From: Leifsonia sp. TF02-11
GTDB taxonomy: Bacteria; Actinomycetota; Actinomycetes; Actinomycetales; Microbacteriaceae
Direction of reading: 5' to 3'
Length of the DNA stretch: 64,000 nt
NCBI RefSeq assembly: GCF_017565305.1
Contig: NZ_JAGEKP010000003.1
Coordinates: forward strand, 558,001-622,000
Shown: piece by piece, positions 1 through 9,004 of the stretch
Numbering within the stretch: the stretch's first letter is position 1
Layout of the letters: each line of letters starts with the position of its first letter
The notes under the pieces: generated by a model
The model's input: only the letters and a program-made list of their open reading frames with translations
Told to the model about the DNA's origin: nothing
Database searches by the model: none
Position numbers and translations under genes: made by a program

Positions 1-1010
1 GGCTGGCCCTCGTCGAAGTCCCCGAGCCGCAGATCGGCCCGGAGGACGTCAAGATCCGGGTGCTCCGCACCGGCATCTGCGGAACCGATCTGCACATTCT
101 GCGCTGGGACGACTGGGCGGCCTCCGCCGTCGCCGCGCCGCTGGTCCCCGGTCACGAGTTCTACGGCGAGGTCGTGGAGGTCGGCGACCTGGTGCACGAC
201 GTGGAGGTCGGCGACAAGGTCTCCGGCGAAGGCCACATCGTCTGCGGCACCTGCCGCAACTGTCGGGCGGGCCGCCGCCAGATGTGCATCCGCACGAAGG
301 GTGTCGGCGTGCAGCGCGACGGCGCCTTCGCCGAGTATCTCGTGCTGCCGGCGACGAACGTGTGGGTGCACCACACCGGAATCGAGCCGGAGGTCGGCGC
401 GCTGTTCGACCCGCTCGGCAACGCCGTGCACACGGCGCTGGCGTTCCCGGTGGTCGGGGAAGACGTGCTCGTCACCGGCTGCGGTCCCATCGGGTTGATG
501 GCGATCGCCGTCGCCCGGCACGTCGGCGCCCGCTTCATCGTCGGCACCGACGTCAGCGCGCAGCGGCTGGAGTTGGCGAAGGGCATGGGCGCGGACTTCA
601 CCGTCGACGTCTCGAAGCACGACATTCGCGAGGCCCAGCGGGCGCTCGGCATGCGCGAGGGCTTCGACGTCGGCTTCGAGATGAGCGGCGCACCGACGGC
701 GCTCCCCTCGATGATCGAGAACATGAACCACGGCGGCCGCATCGCGATGCTCGGGCTGCCCTCCCAGACCATCGCGATCGACTGGGGCATCGTCGTCACG
801 CACATGCTCACCCTCAAGGGCATCTACGGCCGCGAGATGTTCGAGACCTGGAACGCGATGGGCGCGATGCTGCAGACCTCCAAGCCGCTGCACGACTCGA
901 TCGCCTCGATCGTGTCCGACCGTTTCCCTGCGCGCGACTGGGAGAAGGGGTTCGCCGCGGCAGCAGCGGCCGGCGGCGGCAAAGTCATCCTCGACTGGAC
1001 GGAGCTCTGA
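1..1010 (+). CDS. tdh: L-threonine 3-dehydrogenase, 5'-truncated by window edge
   Basis: Zinc- and NAD-dependent oxidation of L-threonine to 2-amino-3-ketobutyrate in the cytoplasm. The reading frame is open from base 3 and the start lies before the window. The 335 visible residues against about 341 in the family suggest only some ten residues are missing. Family landmarks are clear: the catalytic-zinc cysteine in [25 protein letters not shown], the structural-zinc cysteines in [15 protein letters not shown], the Rossmann GCGPIGLMA, and the Tdh-typical [11 protein letters not shown] near the C terminus. The stop shares a base with the kbl start (TGATG), so the two genes are translationally coupled. 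Identification is firm. Confidence 0.95.
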   Translation, partial: LALVEVPEPQIGPEDVKIRVLRTGICGTDLHILRWDDWAASAVAAPLVPGHEFYGEVVEVGDLVHDVEVGDKVSGEGHIVCGTCRNCRAGRRQMCIRTKGVGVQRDGAFAEYLVLPATNVWVHHTGIEPEVGALFDPLGNAVHTALAFPVVGEDVLVTGCGPIGLMAIAVARHVGARFIVGTDVSAQRLELAKGMGADFTVDVSKHDIREAQRALGMREGFDVGFEMSGAPTALPSMIENMNHGGRIAMLGLPSQTIAIDWGIVVTHMLTLKGIYGREMFETWNAMGAMLQTSKPLHDSIASIVSDRFPARDWEKGFAAAAAAGGGKVILDWTEL

Positions 1011-2197
1011 TGTACGGGACGTTTCGCGAGCACCTCGCAACGCAGCTGGCAGAGATCGAGGAGGCCGGGCTCACCAAGCGGGAGCGCAGCATCCACGGCC
1101 CGCAGGCGGCGCTGATCACCGCAGACGGCGCGGAGGTGCTGAACTTCTGCGCCAACAACTACCTGGGCCTCGCCGACCATCCCGTCCTCCGCGATGCGGC
1201 GAAGTCGGCGCTCGACGAGTGGGGCTACGGGATGGCGAGCGTGCGCTTCATCTGCGGAACGCAGGAGCAGCACCTCGAGTTGGAGCGCCGGGTCTCCGCG
1301 TTCCTCGGCACCGAGGCGACGATCCTGTTCTCGTCGTGCTTCGACGCCAACGGCGGCGTGTTCGAGACCCTGTTCTCGGCGGAGGACGCGATCGTCTCCG
1401 ACGAGCTCAACCACGCGTCGATCATCGACGGCATCCGGCTGTCGAAGGCGCAGCGCTACCGCTACCGCAACCGCGACCTGGACGATCTGCGCGCCCAGCT
1501 CACCGCGGCACGCGATGCCGGAGCCCGGTACACGGTGATCGTCACCGACGGCGTGTTCTCGATGGACGGCTACATCGCGCCGCTCCGCGAGATCTGCGAC
1601 CTCGCGGACGAGTTCGGCGCGCTGGTCTTCGTGGACGACTCGCACGCCGTCGGCTTCGTCGGCGAGCACGGCAGGGGGACGCCGGAGTTCTGCGGCGTCG
1701 CGGACCGCGTCGACATCTACACGGGCACGTTCGGCAAGGCGCTCGGCGGCGCGTCCGGCGGCTACGTGTCGTCGCGGAAGGAGATCGTCGACCTGCTGCG
1801 CCAGCGCGCCCGCCCGTACCTGTTCTCGAACACGCTCGCTCCGTCGATCGTGGCGGGCACGCTGGCCGCGCTCGACCTGTTGGAGCAGTCCGACGAGCTG
1901 CGCGCGCAGCTGCTGGGCAACGCGGTGCTGTTTCGCGAGCTCATGACGGAGGCCGGATTCGACCTCCTGCCCGGCGAGCACCCGATCGTGCCGGTGATGT
2001 TCGGCGACGCCGCGCTCACCGCCCGCATCGCGGACGAGATGCAGAAGCACGGCGTCTACGTCACCGCGTTCTCGTTCCCGGTGGTGCCGCGCGGCAAGGC
2101 ACGCATCCGGGTGCAGCTGTCGGCGGCGCACACCGACGAGGAGATCCACCGCTGCGTCGACGCCTTCACCGCGGCACGGGAGGCCGTCGGCGCCTGA
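1010..2197 (+). CDS. kbl: 2-amino-3-ketobutyrate CoA ligase (glycine C-acetyltransferase)
   Basis: PLP enzyme of the alpha-oxoamine synthase family. It cleaves 2-amino-3-ketobutyrate with CoA to glycine and acetyl-CoA, completing threonine breakdown begun by Tdh. It has 395 residues, the normal length. [12 protein letters not shown] near residue 48, the [10 protein letters not shown] stretch near 209 and the PLP lysine K243 in GTFGKALGG are all present. The ATG at 1010 was chosen because it overlaps the tdh stop; the frame stays open far upstream but reads antisense-like sequence there. The gene is followed directly by the palindromic box array at 2199. Confidence 0.96.
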   Translation: MYGTFREHLATQLAEIEEAGLTKRERSIHGPQAALITADGAEVLNFCANNYLGLADHPVLRDAAKSALDEWGYGMASVRFICGTQEQHLELERRVSAFLGTEATILFSSCFDANGGVFETLFSAEDAIVSDELNHASIIDGIRLSKAQRYRYRNRDLDDLRAQLTAARDAGARYTVIVTDGVFSMDGYIAPLREICDLADEFGALVFVDDSHAVGFVGEHGRGTPEFCGVADRVDIYTGTFGKALGGASGGYVSSRKEIVDLLRQRARPYLFSNTLAPSIVAGTLAALDLLEQSDELRAQLLGNAVLFRELMTEAGFDLLPGEHPIVPVMFGDAALTARIADEMQKHGVYVTAFSFPVVPRGKARIRVQLSAAHTDEEIHRCVDAFTAAREAVGA

Positions 2198-2198
2198 G

Positions 2199-2368
2199 AT
2201 TCGTCACGAATGTCGCTTTTCGTGCCACGAATGTCGGCATTCGTCACGAATCTCGCTTTTCGTGCCACGAATGTCGGCATTCGTCACGAATGTCTTTCGT
2301 GCCCCGAAGGTCGAGATTCGTCACGAATCTCGCTTTTCGTGCCACGAATGTCGGCATTCGTCACGAAT
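2199..2368. repeat. Array of alternating 13-nt palindromes at 20-bp spacing
   Basis: Box A (ATTCGTCACGAAT, perfect 6-bp arms around one base) occurs at 2199, 2239, 2279, 2316 and 2356. Box B (TTCGTGCCACGAA, also 6-bp arms around one base) sits between them at 2219, 2259 and 2336, with a degenerate copy at 2296. The unit is therefore about 40 bp (one spacing is 37), with palindromes about every 20 bp, close to two helical turns. The array fills the gap between the kbl stop and the convergent esterase stop. A shorter A-B-A copy lies at 47409-47461. Function is unknown; a protein-binding array or a REP-like element are the main options. Confidence 0.9.
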
Positions 2369-2382
2369 GTGGCGTCTCGGGC

Positions 2383-3753
2383 TTACTCGGCGTCGACGGC
2401 GGCGACTGCGCGGCGGCGCGTGAAGAACAGGAGTAGCTGGACCCCGAGGAAGGCCGCGAGCGCGCTGAGGTCGACGATCGTCACCGTGCCGGCGACGGCA
2501 GCCGCCTGAGTCAGCCCGCACGCGCGGGCGGTCTGGTCGGGCGTGCACAGGAAGCGGTCGTTCGACGGGATCGCGCCGGAGGCGAGCCAGCGCGGGATGA
2601 GCTGGTTGTAGGCGGTGGCGAGCCCCGGCTCGAGGGCTTGGGTGTGCGTCGCGTCCGGAACGGCCCAGTAGGTGACCTTCCAGCCGGCCTTCTCTGCGGC
2701 GGTCGCCGTGGCCTCCACCTGGGGCCGGAAGTGCGGGTCCAGTGCCCCGGCGACGAAGATGCCTGTCATCGGCTCGGGATACGTGGACGATGCCAGGATG
2801 TTCTCCGGCCAGGTGGCCTGGTACGCCGCCGCGCTGCCGCCGTAGTAGGTGTTCTGCGTGAACGTCGGCCGGTGCTCGCCCGGCTTGTCAGGCCCGGAGA
2901 TGTCGACGACGTTGCCCCAGGTGCCCGGATGCTTCGCCCCGAGGTAGGCCGCGCACTCGCCGCCGTGCGAGTAGCCGGCGATCACCCAGTCCTCGCGGTC
3001 GCCGCTGGCGGGGAGGTTGGCGTGGATCCAGTCGGGCACGTCCTTCGACAGGTAGGTGTCGAGCTTGCCGCCGACGGTGTCGCTGCACGGCGGGTTCTTG
3101 TCGATCGCGCCGATCTGGTCGACGACGAGGATGAACGGGGCGTCGTCCAGGCGCTCGGCCCCGAGGCTGTGCAGGGCGTCGAGGGTCGCGCCCAGCGTCG
3201 GCCTCCCCGGCTGGCCCATCATCATCTCCACGACCGGGCGGGTTGTCGCGGGGTCGCGCAGCCACCCGGAGGGGACGAACAGGTGGGCGTCGCGCGCCGA
3301 GAAGCCGGAGGCGGTCGGCGGGATGTGCACGGTCAGTTGCGCGCCGTTCGCGAGGTTGTCCGGGGTGAGCGGCACGGCCTTACCCGCGATGGTCGCCGTC
3401 GCCAGCGTCGGTCGCAGCGTGAGGCCGGTGGCCGCGACCCCGGCCAGTCCGGTGACGACCGTGAGCGCGAGCGCGATGTTCCGGGAGCCGCCGCGGGACT
3501 GCAGCACATCGCCGAGGGCGAGGGGCAGGGCCAGCGACGCGAGCGCGATCGCGAACCAGCCGACTCCACCGAGGTCGGGTCGCGGCGCGAGCAGGCACCA
3601 CAGCAGGACGAACACGAGCCCGGCGACCTGGCCGATCAACACCGCCTTGACCGTCAGTCCCGCGCGGAACCGCCACGCGCGCACGCCGAATCGCCAGGCC
3701 GGGTAGGCGGCGAGCAGGCCGAGTGCGAGTGTGAGCCAGGCGAGAGTCCCCAC
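2383..3753 (-). CDS. Membrane-anchored alpha/beta-hydrolase (putative esterase)
   Basis: The 456-residue protein has about four N-terminal membrane helices (within residues 1-120), then a periplasm-facing esterase domain with the nucleophile elbow GYSHGG, and one C-terminal helix before a basic tail. The architecture resembles the antigen-85/esterase-D-like membrane esterases of Actinobacteria; the substrate is unknown. A late histidine in the sequence DATHTQA probably completes the triad. The GTG at 3753 is preferred over the GTG at 3762 because TAGGGT ends exactly 7 nt upstream, a leaderless arrangement. It converges on kbl across the palindrome array. Confidence 0.75.
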   Translation of the reverse strand: MGTLAWLTLALGLLAAYPAWRFGVRAWRFRAGLTVKAVLIGQVAGLVFVLLWCLLAPRPDLGGVGWFAIALASLALPLALGDVLQSRGGSRNIALALTVVTGLAGVAATGLTLRPTLATATIAGKAVPLTPDNLANGAQLTVHIPPTASGFSARDAHLFVPSGWLRDPATTRPVVEMMMGQPGRPTLGATLDALHSLGAERLDDAPFILVVDQIGAIDKNPPCSDTVGGKLDTYLSKDVPDWIHANLPASGDREDWVIAGYSHGGECAAYLGAKHPGTWGNVVDISGPDKPGEHRPTFTQNTYYGGSAAAYQATWPENILASSTYPEPMTGIFVAGALDPHFRPQVEATATAAEKAGWKVTYWAVPDATHTQALEPGLATAYNQLIPRWLASGAIPSNDRFLCTPDQTARACGLTQAAAVAGTVTIVDLSALAAFLGVQLLLFFTRRRAVAAVDAE

Positions 3754-3776
3754 GCCCTCCACCCTAACCGGCCGGG

Positions 3777-4823
3777 CTATCCCCGATCGCCGCTGGGCAC
3801 CCCCGCAACCGGGGGCCCACTCGACTCCCGCGCGATCATCCGCACCGGTGGAGCGTCCAGCCGCTCGACGCGTTCGCCGGCCCGCATCCGTGCGTAGGCC
3901 TCGAGGAGGGTTGTGGCGAGCGTCTCCGCATCGAACGTGACGGTGCTGAGGCGGGGCACGAAGTCGGCGCTCGCCGTGTGGTCGTCGGCGCCGACGACGG
4001 CGAGGTCGGCGGGAACGCGCAGACCCGCGTCTGTGAGCGCCCGGATCGCCGCCATGGCCAGGCCGTCGTCGGCCGCTGCGACCGCCGTCGGTGCTGCGGG
4101 GTCGTAGCGGATGCCGTGCGCCCAGTCACGCAGGGTGCGCGCGGAGGCGGCCGCGTGGGCGATGTCGAGGCGTACGCGCAGGCGGGCGGCGGCTTCCCGT
4201 GCTCCGGCGAGACGCTCTGCAGCGGCGGGGCTCGGCCCGGCCGGCGTCACGTAGACGATGTGCCGGTGGCCGAGTGCGGCGAGGTGTTCGATCGGGAGGC
4301 TGCCGAACGGGCGCTGCGGGATGACGAGCGACGGTGCGTAGTCGACCGCCATCGGGCCGTGCACGATGAGAGCGCGCACGCCGGCGAGGCGGAGCACCTC
4401 CGTGGCCGCCTCGTCGCACCGCTCGGCTTCGGCGAGCACGGCCTCCGGCCGCAGCTTCGCCCAGAGCTGGCCGGCCTCGGCGCCGGTCGACGCGGTGTCG
4501 GCGTGCCGGAGCGCGTCGGTGCCGTCGTCGACCGTGCGGCAGAGCAGGGCGTCGAACGTGCGCTCGACCGTCGCGCCGTGGTCGGACGTGGAGGCCGCGA
4601 GCAGTAGCCCGGCGACGGCCTCGCCGCTCGCGAGCGACCGGGCGGCGGTGTTCGGGGTGTAGCCGAGCAGCCGCGCGGCCTCGAGCACGCGGTGCCGGGT
4701 GTCGTCGGAGACCCGCGAGTTCGGCTTGTCGTTGAGCACGAACGAGACGGTGGCGCGGGAGACGCCGGCCGCGAGGGCGACATCGGCGCTCGTCGGGGCT
4801 TTGACGACCTGCGGCGTGAACAT
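3777..4823 (-). CDS. LacI-family transcriptional regulator
   Basis: 348 residues: an N-terminal LacI helix-turn-helix ([20 protein letters not shown], about residues 11-30), the hinge segment [13 protein letters not shown], then a periplasmic-binding-like sensor domain ending near residue 330. It is transcribed away from the MFS/GH3 operon. The 143-bp divergent region carries two copies of a 15-bp box (4859 and 4918), so it is the likely local repressor. A TAGACT -10-like box lies 9 nt before the ATG, and the first operator copy overlaps the expected -35 position, which suggests autoregulation. The effector is probably the sugar imported or released by the neighbours. Confidence 0.9.
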   Translation of the reverse strand: MFTPQVVKAPTSADVALAAGVSRATVSFVLNDKPNSRVSDDTRHRVLEAARLLGYTPNTAARSLASGEAVAGLLLAASTSDHGATVERTFDALLCRTVDDGTDALRHADTASTGAEAGQLWAKLRPEAVLAEAERCDEAATEVLRLAGVRALIVHGPMAVDYAPSLVIPQRPFGSLPIEHLAALGHRHIVYVTPAGPSPAAAERLAGAREAAARLRVRLDIAHAAASARTLRDWAHGIRYDPAAPTAVAAADDGLAMAAIRALTDAGLRVPADLAVVGADDHTASADFVPRLSTVTFDAETLATTLLEAYARMRAGERVERLDAPPVRMIARESSGPPVAGVPSGDRG

Positions 4824-4858
4824 GGTGTCTTCAGTCTAGGTCGAGGCCGCCCAGGTGA

Positions 4859-4932
4859 TTACGCGTGTTAGCAAAAACCGACCAATGGCTTGTATTCGAG
4901 AAGGGCCTGCCGTATGGTTACGCGTGTTAGCA
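4859..4932 (+). promoter_or_regulatory. Promoter with two LacI-type operator boxes
   Basis: TTACGCGTGTTAGCA occurs twice in the same orientation, at 4859-4873 and 4918-4932, 59 bp apart. Between them lies a strong sigma70-like promoter for the MFS gene: TTGTAT (4890-4895), 17 bp, TATGGT (4913-4918). The downstream box begins on the last base of the -10, where bound repressor would block initiation. The upstream box sits at the expected -35 of the divergent lacI-type gene. One repressor could thus control both directions, perhaps with looping. The assignment to the adjacent LacI-type protein is inference. Confidence 0.75.
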
Positions 4933-4966
4933 CGCAACGTCGCCTGCTCTGAAAGGACACCTCCCC

Positions 4967-6364
4967 GTGACAACGCCGTCTGATGACTTCCCCGAACAGC
5001 CCCGCCCGGTGCAGCCCACCCTCCCGCCGAACCTCTCCGGCGCGCCCGACAGCGTGGCGCTCGGTTCGACCCTGACCACCGCCGACTCGGCGTTCTCGGC
5101 AGCCCCCACCTCCGCGCTGTCGGCCCAGGCCCCGCAGAAGGTCAAGGTCCGCGGCAAGCTCCTCAAGCTCATGCTGTCGATGTCGGTCGCGAACCTCGCG
5201 ATCTTCAGCATCTGGGGAGCGGTGCCCGGCATCCTCCTCCCGCTGCAGGTGCAGGGCATCGTCGGGGACGGCGCCAAGGCCGGGACGCTCGCGCTGGTGT
5301 CGACCATCGGCGCCTTCGCGGCCATGGTCGCGCAGCCGATCGCCGGCATGGTGTCCGACCGCACCCGCAGCCGCTTCGGGCGGCGCGCGCCCTGGATGGT
5401 CGGCGGCGCGCTCATCGGCGGGCTCGCGCTCCTCGGCATGGCTGCGGCCAACTCGATCGTTCAGATCGCCATCGCGTGGGTCATCGTCCAGATCGCGTAC
5501 AACTTCGCGCAGGGCCCGCTGAGCGCCATCCTGCCCGACCGCGTCCCGAGCGCCGTCCGTGGCACGTTCGCCGCACTCAGCGGACTCGGCCTGATGCTCG
5601 GCGCCCTCGGCGGCCAGATCGCCGGAGCGGCCTTCGCCTCGTCCATCCCGACCGGTTACCTGGTTTTCGCGGGCGCCGCCCTCATCGTCATCGTGCTCTT
5701 CATCGTGCTCAATCCCGACAAGTCCAACAAGGGGGAGCCGAAGCCGCCGTTCAACTTCGTCGCCTTCCTGCGGACGTTCTGGGTCAGCCCGGTCAAGCAC
5801 CCCGACTTCTTCTGGGGATTCACGGGCCGCCTCCTGCTGTTCGCCGGCTACTTCATGGTGACGGGCTTCCAGCTGTTCATCCTGCAGGACTACATCGGCC
5901 TCAAGGGCGGCGCCGTCGCGATGGTGCCGGTGCTCGGTCTGCTGAGCCTCGCCGGAACCCTCATCTCGACCCTCGTCGGCGGCCCCCTCTCCGACAAGAT
6001 GGGACGTCGCAAGCCGCTCGTGATCATCGCCGGCGTCATCCTCGCCGTCTCGCTCCTGTTCCCGCTGGTGATGCCCACCGTGACCGGCATGATGATCTTC
6101 TCGTTCGTCTCCGGCCTCGGCTTCGGCGCGTACCAGTCGGTCGACACCGCTCTCATGAGCGAGGTGCTGCCGTCGAAGGACGACTTCGCCAAGGACCTCG
6201 GTGTGCTGAACATCGCAGCCACCCTGCCGCAGACGCTCGCCCCCGGAATCGCCGGTGCGATCGTCGTCGCGTTCGGCAACATCTACACCCCGCTGTTCCC
6301 GATCGGCATCGTGATCGCCCTCCTCGGCGCCTTCGCGGTCCTCCCGATCAAGTCCGTCCGCTAG
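4967..6364 (+). CDS. MFS sugar transporter (GPH/SLC45-like)
   Basis: 465-residue inner-membrane transporter with about twelve helices after a 55-residue polar N-terminal extension. The loop SDRTRSRFGRRAPWM between helices 2 and 3 is characteristic of sucrose/glycoside cation symporters. A second MFS signature, GGPLSDKMGRRKP, sits in the C-terminal half. Initiation is at GTG, preceded by AAAGGA. It lies 12 bp before the GH3 gene under a LacI-type controlled promoter, so it probably imports a beta-glycoside hydrolysed by that enzyme. The exact sugar cannot be read from the sequence. Confidence 0.85.
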   Translation: MTTPSDDFPEQPRPVQPTLPPNLSGAPDSVALGSTLTTADSAFSAAPTSALSAQAPQKVKVRGKLLKLMLSMSVANLAIFSIWGAVPGILLPLQVQGIVGDGAKAGTLALVSTIGAFAAMVAQPIAGMVSDRTRSRFGRRAPWMVGGALIGGLALLGMAAANSIVQIAIAWVIVQIAYNFAQGPLSAILPDRVPSAVRGTFAALSGLGLMLGALGGQIAGAAFASSIPTGYLVFAGAALIVIVLFIVLNPDKSNKGEPKPPFNFVAFLRTFWVSPVKHPDFFWGFTGRLLLFAGYFMVTGFQLFILQDYIGLKGGAVAMVPVLGLLSLAGTLISTLVGGPLSDKMGRRKPLVIIAGVILAVSLLFPLVMPTVTGMMIFSFVSGLGFGAYQSVDTALMSEVLPSKDDFAKDLGVLNIAATLPQTLAPGIAGAIVVAFGNIYTPLFPIGIVIALLGAFAVLPIKSVR

Positions 6365-6376
6365 GAGAATCACCCC

Positions 6377-8842
6377 ATGACCGACATCACCACCGCCACC
6401 GACGTCTCCGACGAGTTCCTCGACGGCCTGCTGGGATCGCTCTCCCTCGAGCAGAAGGTGCGCCTGCTCACCGGTGCCTCGTTCTGGACCCTGCACGACG
6501 AGCCGCAGATCGGCCTCGACACGATCGTCGTCTCCGACGGCCCCGCGGGCGTCCGCGGGCAGCTGTGGGACGAGCGCGACTCCTCCGCGAGCCTGCCGTC
6601 GCCGACCTCCCTCGCCGCATCGTGGGACGTGGAGCGGGTGCACAGGCTCGGACAGCTCATCGCGGCGGAGGCGCGCCGTAAGGGCGTCGGCGTCGCCCTC
6701 GGCCCGACCGTCAACATCCAGCGCTCGCCGCGCGGTGGCCGCCACTTCGAGGCGTACAGCGAGGACCCGTGGCTCTCGGGCGTCGTCGGCACCGCGTTCG
6801 TCAAGGGCGTGCAGTCCTGCGGTGTCGGTGCGACGCCCAAGCACTACGTGGCGAACGACAGCGAGACCGACCGCATGACGGTCGACGTCCACGTGGACGA
6901 GCGCACCCTGCGCGAGGTCTACCTCGCTCCTTTCGAGCGCATGGTCATCGAGGGCGGCGCGTGGTTGGTGATGTCGTCGTACAACTCCGTCAACGGCGTG
7001 ACGATGACCGAGAACGACCTGCTGCACTCCCCGCTGAAGGAGGAGTGGGGCTTCGACGGCGTCGTCGTCTCCGACTGGATGGGCGTGCGAGACACCGTCG
7101 CCGCCGGCCGCGCGGCGCAGGACCTCGCGATGCCCGGTCCGGAGGGCGTCTGGGGCGCCGCACTGGTGGAGGCCGTGCGCGCGGGTCAGGTCGACGAGGC
7201 CGCGATCGACGAGAAGGTGCGCCGCATCCTCCGTCTCGCCGGCCGCCTCGGCGCGCTCGAGGGCGTGGAGGCCGCTGCGCCGCTCGCGCAGCCGTGGCCG
7301 CAGGAGAGCATCGACGCGCTGCTGCGGGAGGCCGCTGCCGACGGCATGGTGCTCGTGCGCAACGACGGCGTGCTCCCCCTCGACGCGTCCGCGAATTCGT
7401 CCGTCGCCGTCGTCGGCGAGCACGCCCGCATCGCCCGCACCCAGGGCGGCGGTTCGGCGACGGTGTTCCCTGACCACGTCGTCACGCCGTACGACGGACT
7501 GGTGGAGACGTTCGGCGCCGACCGCGTCCGGTACGCGGCGGGCGTCAAGTCGTCCGAGTCGGTGCTGCCGATCGACGGCCGCGTCGCGACCGACCCGGTC
7601 ACCGGTGAGCCCGGCCTGCACGTGCGCTTCCTGACCGAGGCGGGCGACGTTCTGCTCGACGAGCACCGCACGTCCGGCAAGCTCGCCTGGCTGGGCGACC
7701 CGATCCTCGGCGACACCGCCGTCGTGGAGGCCGTCACGTCGTTCACGGCGCCGGAGGACGGCGAGTACGCGGTCGGCTTCGCCGGTCTCGGCCTGTTCCG
7801 GTTCGAGGTGGACGGCGAGCTGAAGAGCGACGGCCTGTTCTTCCCCGAGGGCACTGATCCGTTCATGGCGTTTCTGAACCCGCCCAAGCAGTCGTTCCCT
7901 GTGCGGCTGAAGGCCGGTGAGAGCGTGGCGTTGCGTCTGGAGCACCGCCCGCAGCAGCAGGCCGGTCTCGCGGCCGTGATGTTCACCTTCGGCTACGAGG
8001 AGCCGTTCGCCGACCCCGAAGCCGAGCTGGAGCGCGCCGTCGAGCTGGCCGCGTCCTCCGACGTCGCCGTCGTGGTCGTCGGCACCACGGAGACCCTCGA
8101 GTCGGAGGGCTTCGACCGCGCGGGCCTGCGCCTGCCCGCCGGACAGGACGAGCTCGTTCGCCGCGTGCTGGCGGCCAACCCGCGCACGGTGGTCGTCGTG
8201 AACTCCGGCGGACCGGTCATCCTCCCGTGGCTGGAGGAGGCGCCCGCCGTGCTCCTCACCTGGTTCCCCGGGCAGGAGACCGGAGGCGCGCTCGCCGATG
8301 TGCTCTCGGGCGCACGCGAGCCGGGCGGCCGCATGCCGACCACGTGGGCGGCGAGCGAGGAGGACGTGCCGGTCTGGCAGGTCGAGCCGATCGACGGTGC
8401 GCTGTTCTACGACGAGAAGCTGAACGTCGGCTACCGCGAGTGGCTGCGTCGCGCGGCACTCGGCGGCCCGGCCGCGGCCATCCCGTTCGGCCACGGCCTC
8501 GGCTACACCGAGTGGGAGCTCGGCGAGGCGACCCTCGACGGGCTCACCGTGAGCGTGCCCGTCACCAACGTCGGCGCGCGTGCGGGCAAGCAGATCGTGC
8601 AGGTTTACCTGTCACGCGTCTCCGAGTCGTCGATCGAGCGACCCGTGCTGTGGCTCGCGGGCTACGCACTCGTCCGCGCGGAGGCCGGCGAGGCCGCTGT
8701 CGCGACCGTCGAGCTCGAGCCGCGATCGCTGCAGTACTGGTCGGTGGACGACCACGCGTGGCGCACCGAGCCCGGCGAGTACGCCGTGCAGGTGGGCACG
8801 TCCGTCGTGACGCTGGGGGAGCAGCTCCGGTTCACCGTGTGA
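6377..8842 (+). CDS. Glycoside hydrolase family 3 (beta-glucosidase-like)
   Basis: 821 residues without a signal peptide, so probably cytoplasmic. The GH3 N-terminal barrel carries the catalytic nucleophile D233 in VVVSDWMG and the sugar-binding KHYVAND motif near 155. A C-terminal alpha/beta sandwich follows, with an inserted PA14-like segment around residues 395-540 (a FTAPEDGEYAVGFAGLG stretch), and a fibronectin-III-like end domain. This order matches bacterial beta-glucosidases/beta-xylosidases of the BglX/Bgl type. AGGAG lies 8 nt before the ATG. It shares an operon with the MFS transporter, which fits hydrolysis of an imported disaccharide. Specificity is not resolvable here. Confidence 0.9.
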   Translation: MTDITTATDVSDEFLDGLLGSLSLEQKVRLLTGASFWTLHDEPQIGLDTIVVSDGPAGVRGQLWDERDSSASLPSPTSLAASWDVERVHRLGQLIAAEARRKGVGVALGPTVNIQRSPRGGRHFEAYSEDPWLSGVVGTAFVKGVQSCGVGATPKHYVANDSETDRMTVDVHVDERTLREVYLAPFERMVIEGGAWLVMSSYNSVNGVTMTENDLLHSPLKEEWGFDGVVVSDWMGVRDTVAAGRAAQDLAMPGPEGVWGAALVEAVRAGQVDEAAIDEKVRRILRLAGRLGALEGVEAAAPLAQPWPQESIDALLREAAADGMVLVRNDGVLPLDASANSSVAVVGEHARIARTQGGGSATVFPDHVVTPYDGLVETFGADRVRYAAGVKSSESVLPIDGRVATDPVTGEPGLHVRFLTEAGDVLLDEHRTSGKLAWLGDPILGDTAVVEAVTSFTAPEDGEYAVGFAGLGLFRFEVDGELKSDGLFFPEGTDPFMAFLNPPKQSFPVRLKAGESVALRLEHRPQQQAGLAAVMFTFGYEEPFADPEAELERAVELAASSDVAVVVVGTTETLESEGFDRAGLRLPAGQDELVRRVLAANPRTVVVVNSGGPVILPWLEEAPAVLLTWFPGQETGGALADVLSGAREPGGRMPTTWAASEEDVPVWQVEPIDGALFYDEKLNVGYREWLRRAALGGPAAAIPFGHGLGYTEWELGEATLDGLTVSVPVTNVGARAGKQIVQVYLSRVSESSIERPVLWLAGYALVRAEAGEAAVATVELEPRSLQYWSVDDHAWRTEPGEYAVQVGTSVVTLGEQLRFTV

Positions 8843-8873
8843 ATGCGGGCCGGGTTTCCGGCCGCCTGAACCC

Positions 8874-8908
8874 GCCCCCTCGACCGTGATCGCTCCGGTC
8901 GAGGGGGC
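8874..8908 (+). terminator. GC-rich hairpin after the GH3 gene
   Basis: Arms GCCCCCTCGACCG (8874-8886) and CGGTCGAGGGGGC (8896-8908) pair over 13 bp around a 9-nt loop, 31 nt beyond the GH3 stop. There is no T-run directly after it. A second hairpin follows at 8919, so the pair probably acts as a tandem terminator between the LacI and ROK sugar systems. Confidence 0.7.
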
Positions 8909-8918
8909 GCACCATTTC

Positions 8919-8958
8919 CGCCGCGGGAGAGTGCCCTCTCCCGCGGCGTTGCTTTGTT
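8919..8958 (+). terminator. Rho-independent-like terminator
   Basis: CGCCGCGGGAGAG (8919-8931) pairs perfectly with CTCTCCCGCGGCG (8936-8948) across a 4-nt loop, and is followed by TTGCTTTGTT, the only T-rich tail among the hairpins noted in this window. It ends immediately before the ROK operator and should insulate the two sugar operons. Confidence 0.8.
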
Positions 8959-8996
8959 CACAACTATGTTCTATGGTTTATTTAGTTCTGAACAAA
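8953..8996. promoter_or_regulatory. Inverted-repeat operator upstream of the ROK gene
   Basis: TTTGTTCA (8953-8960) and TGAACAAA (8989-8996) form perfect 8-bp arms 28 bp apart, in a locally AT-rich stretch. The right arm also contains the short palindrome GTTCTGAAC. The right arm overlaps the ribosome-binding site of the ROK gene at 9005. TTnGTTnnnnAAC-type palindromes are typical of ROK (NagC/XylR-like) repressors, so autoregulation is likely. Inference from position and symmetry. Confidence 0.6.
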
Positions 8997-9004
8997 GGAA
9001 GGCA

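Noticed and set aside
2199-2368. CRISPR array
   Set aside because: Units are contiguous palindromes with constant short linkers, not repeats separated by unique spacers, and no cas gene is near.
2056-2509. Short open frames across the palindromic array, encoding repeated FVTNLAFRATNVGIRHE-like peptides
   Set aside because: The peptides only reflect the DNA repeats; frames exist on both strands with no ribosome-binding site.
4868-8494. 1208-codon open frame on the minus strand opposite the MFS and GH3 genes
   Set aside because: It reads as Arg/Asp/Glu-rich nonsense without domains and is the antisense shadow of two clearly recognisable genes; long antisense frames are normal at this GC.
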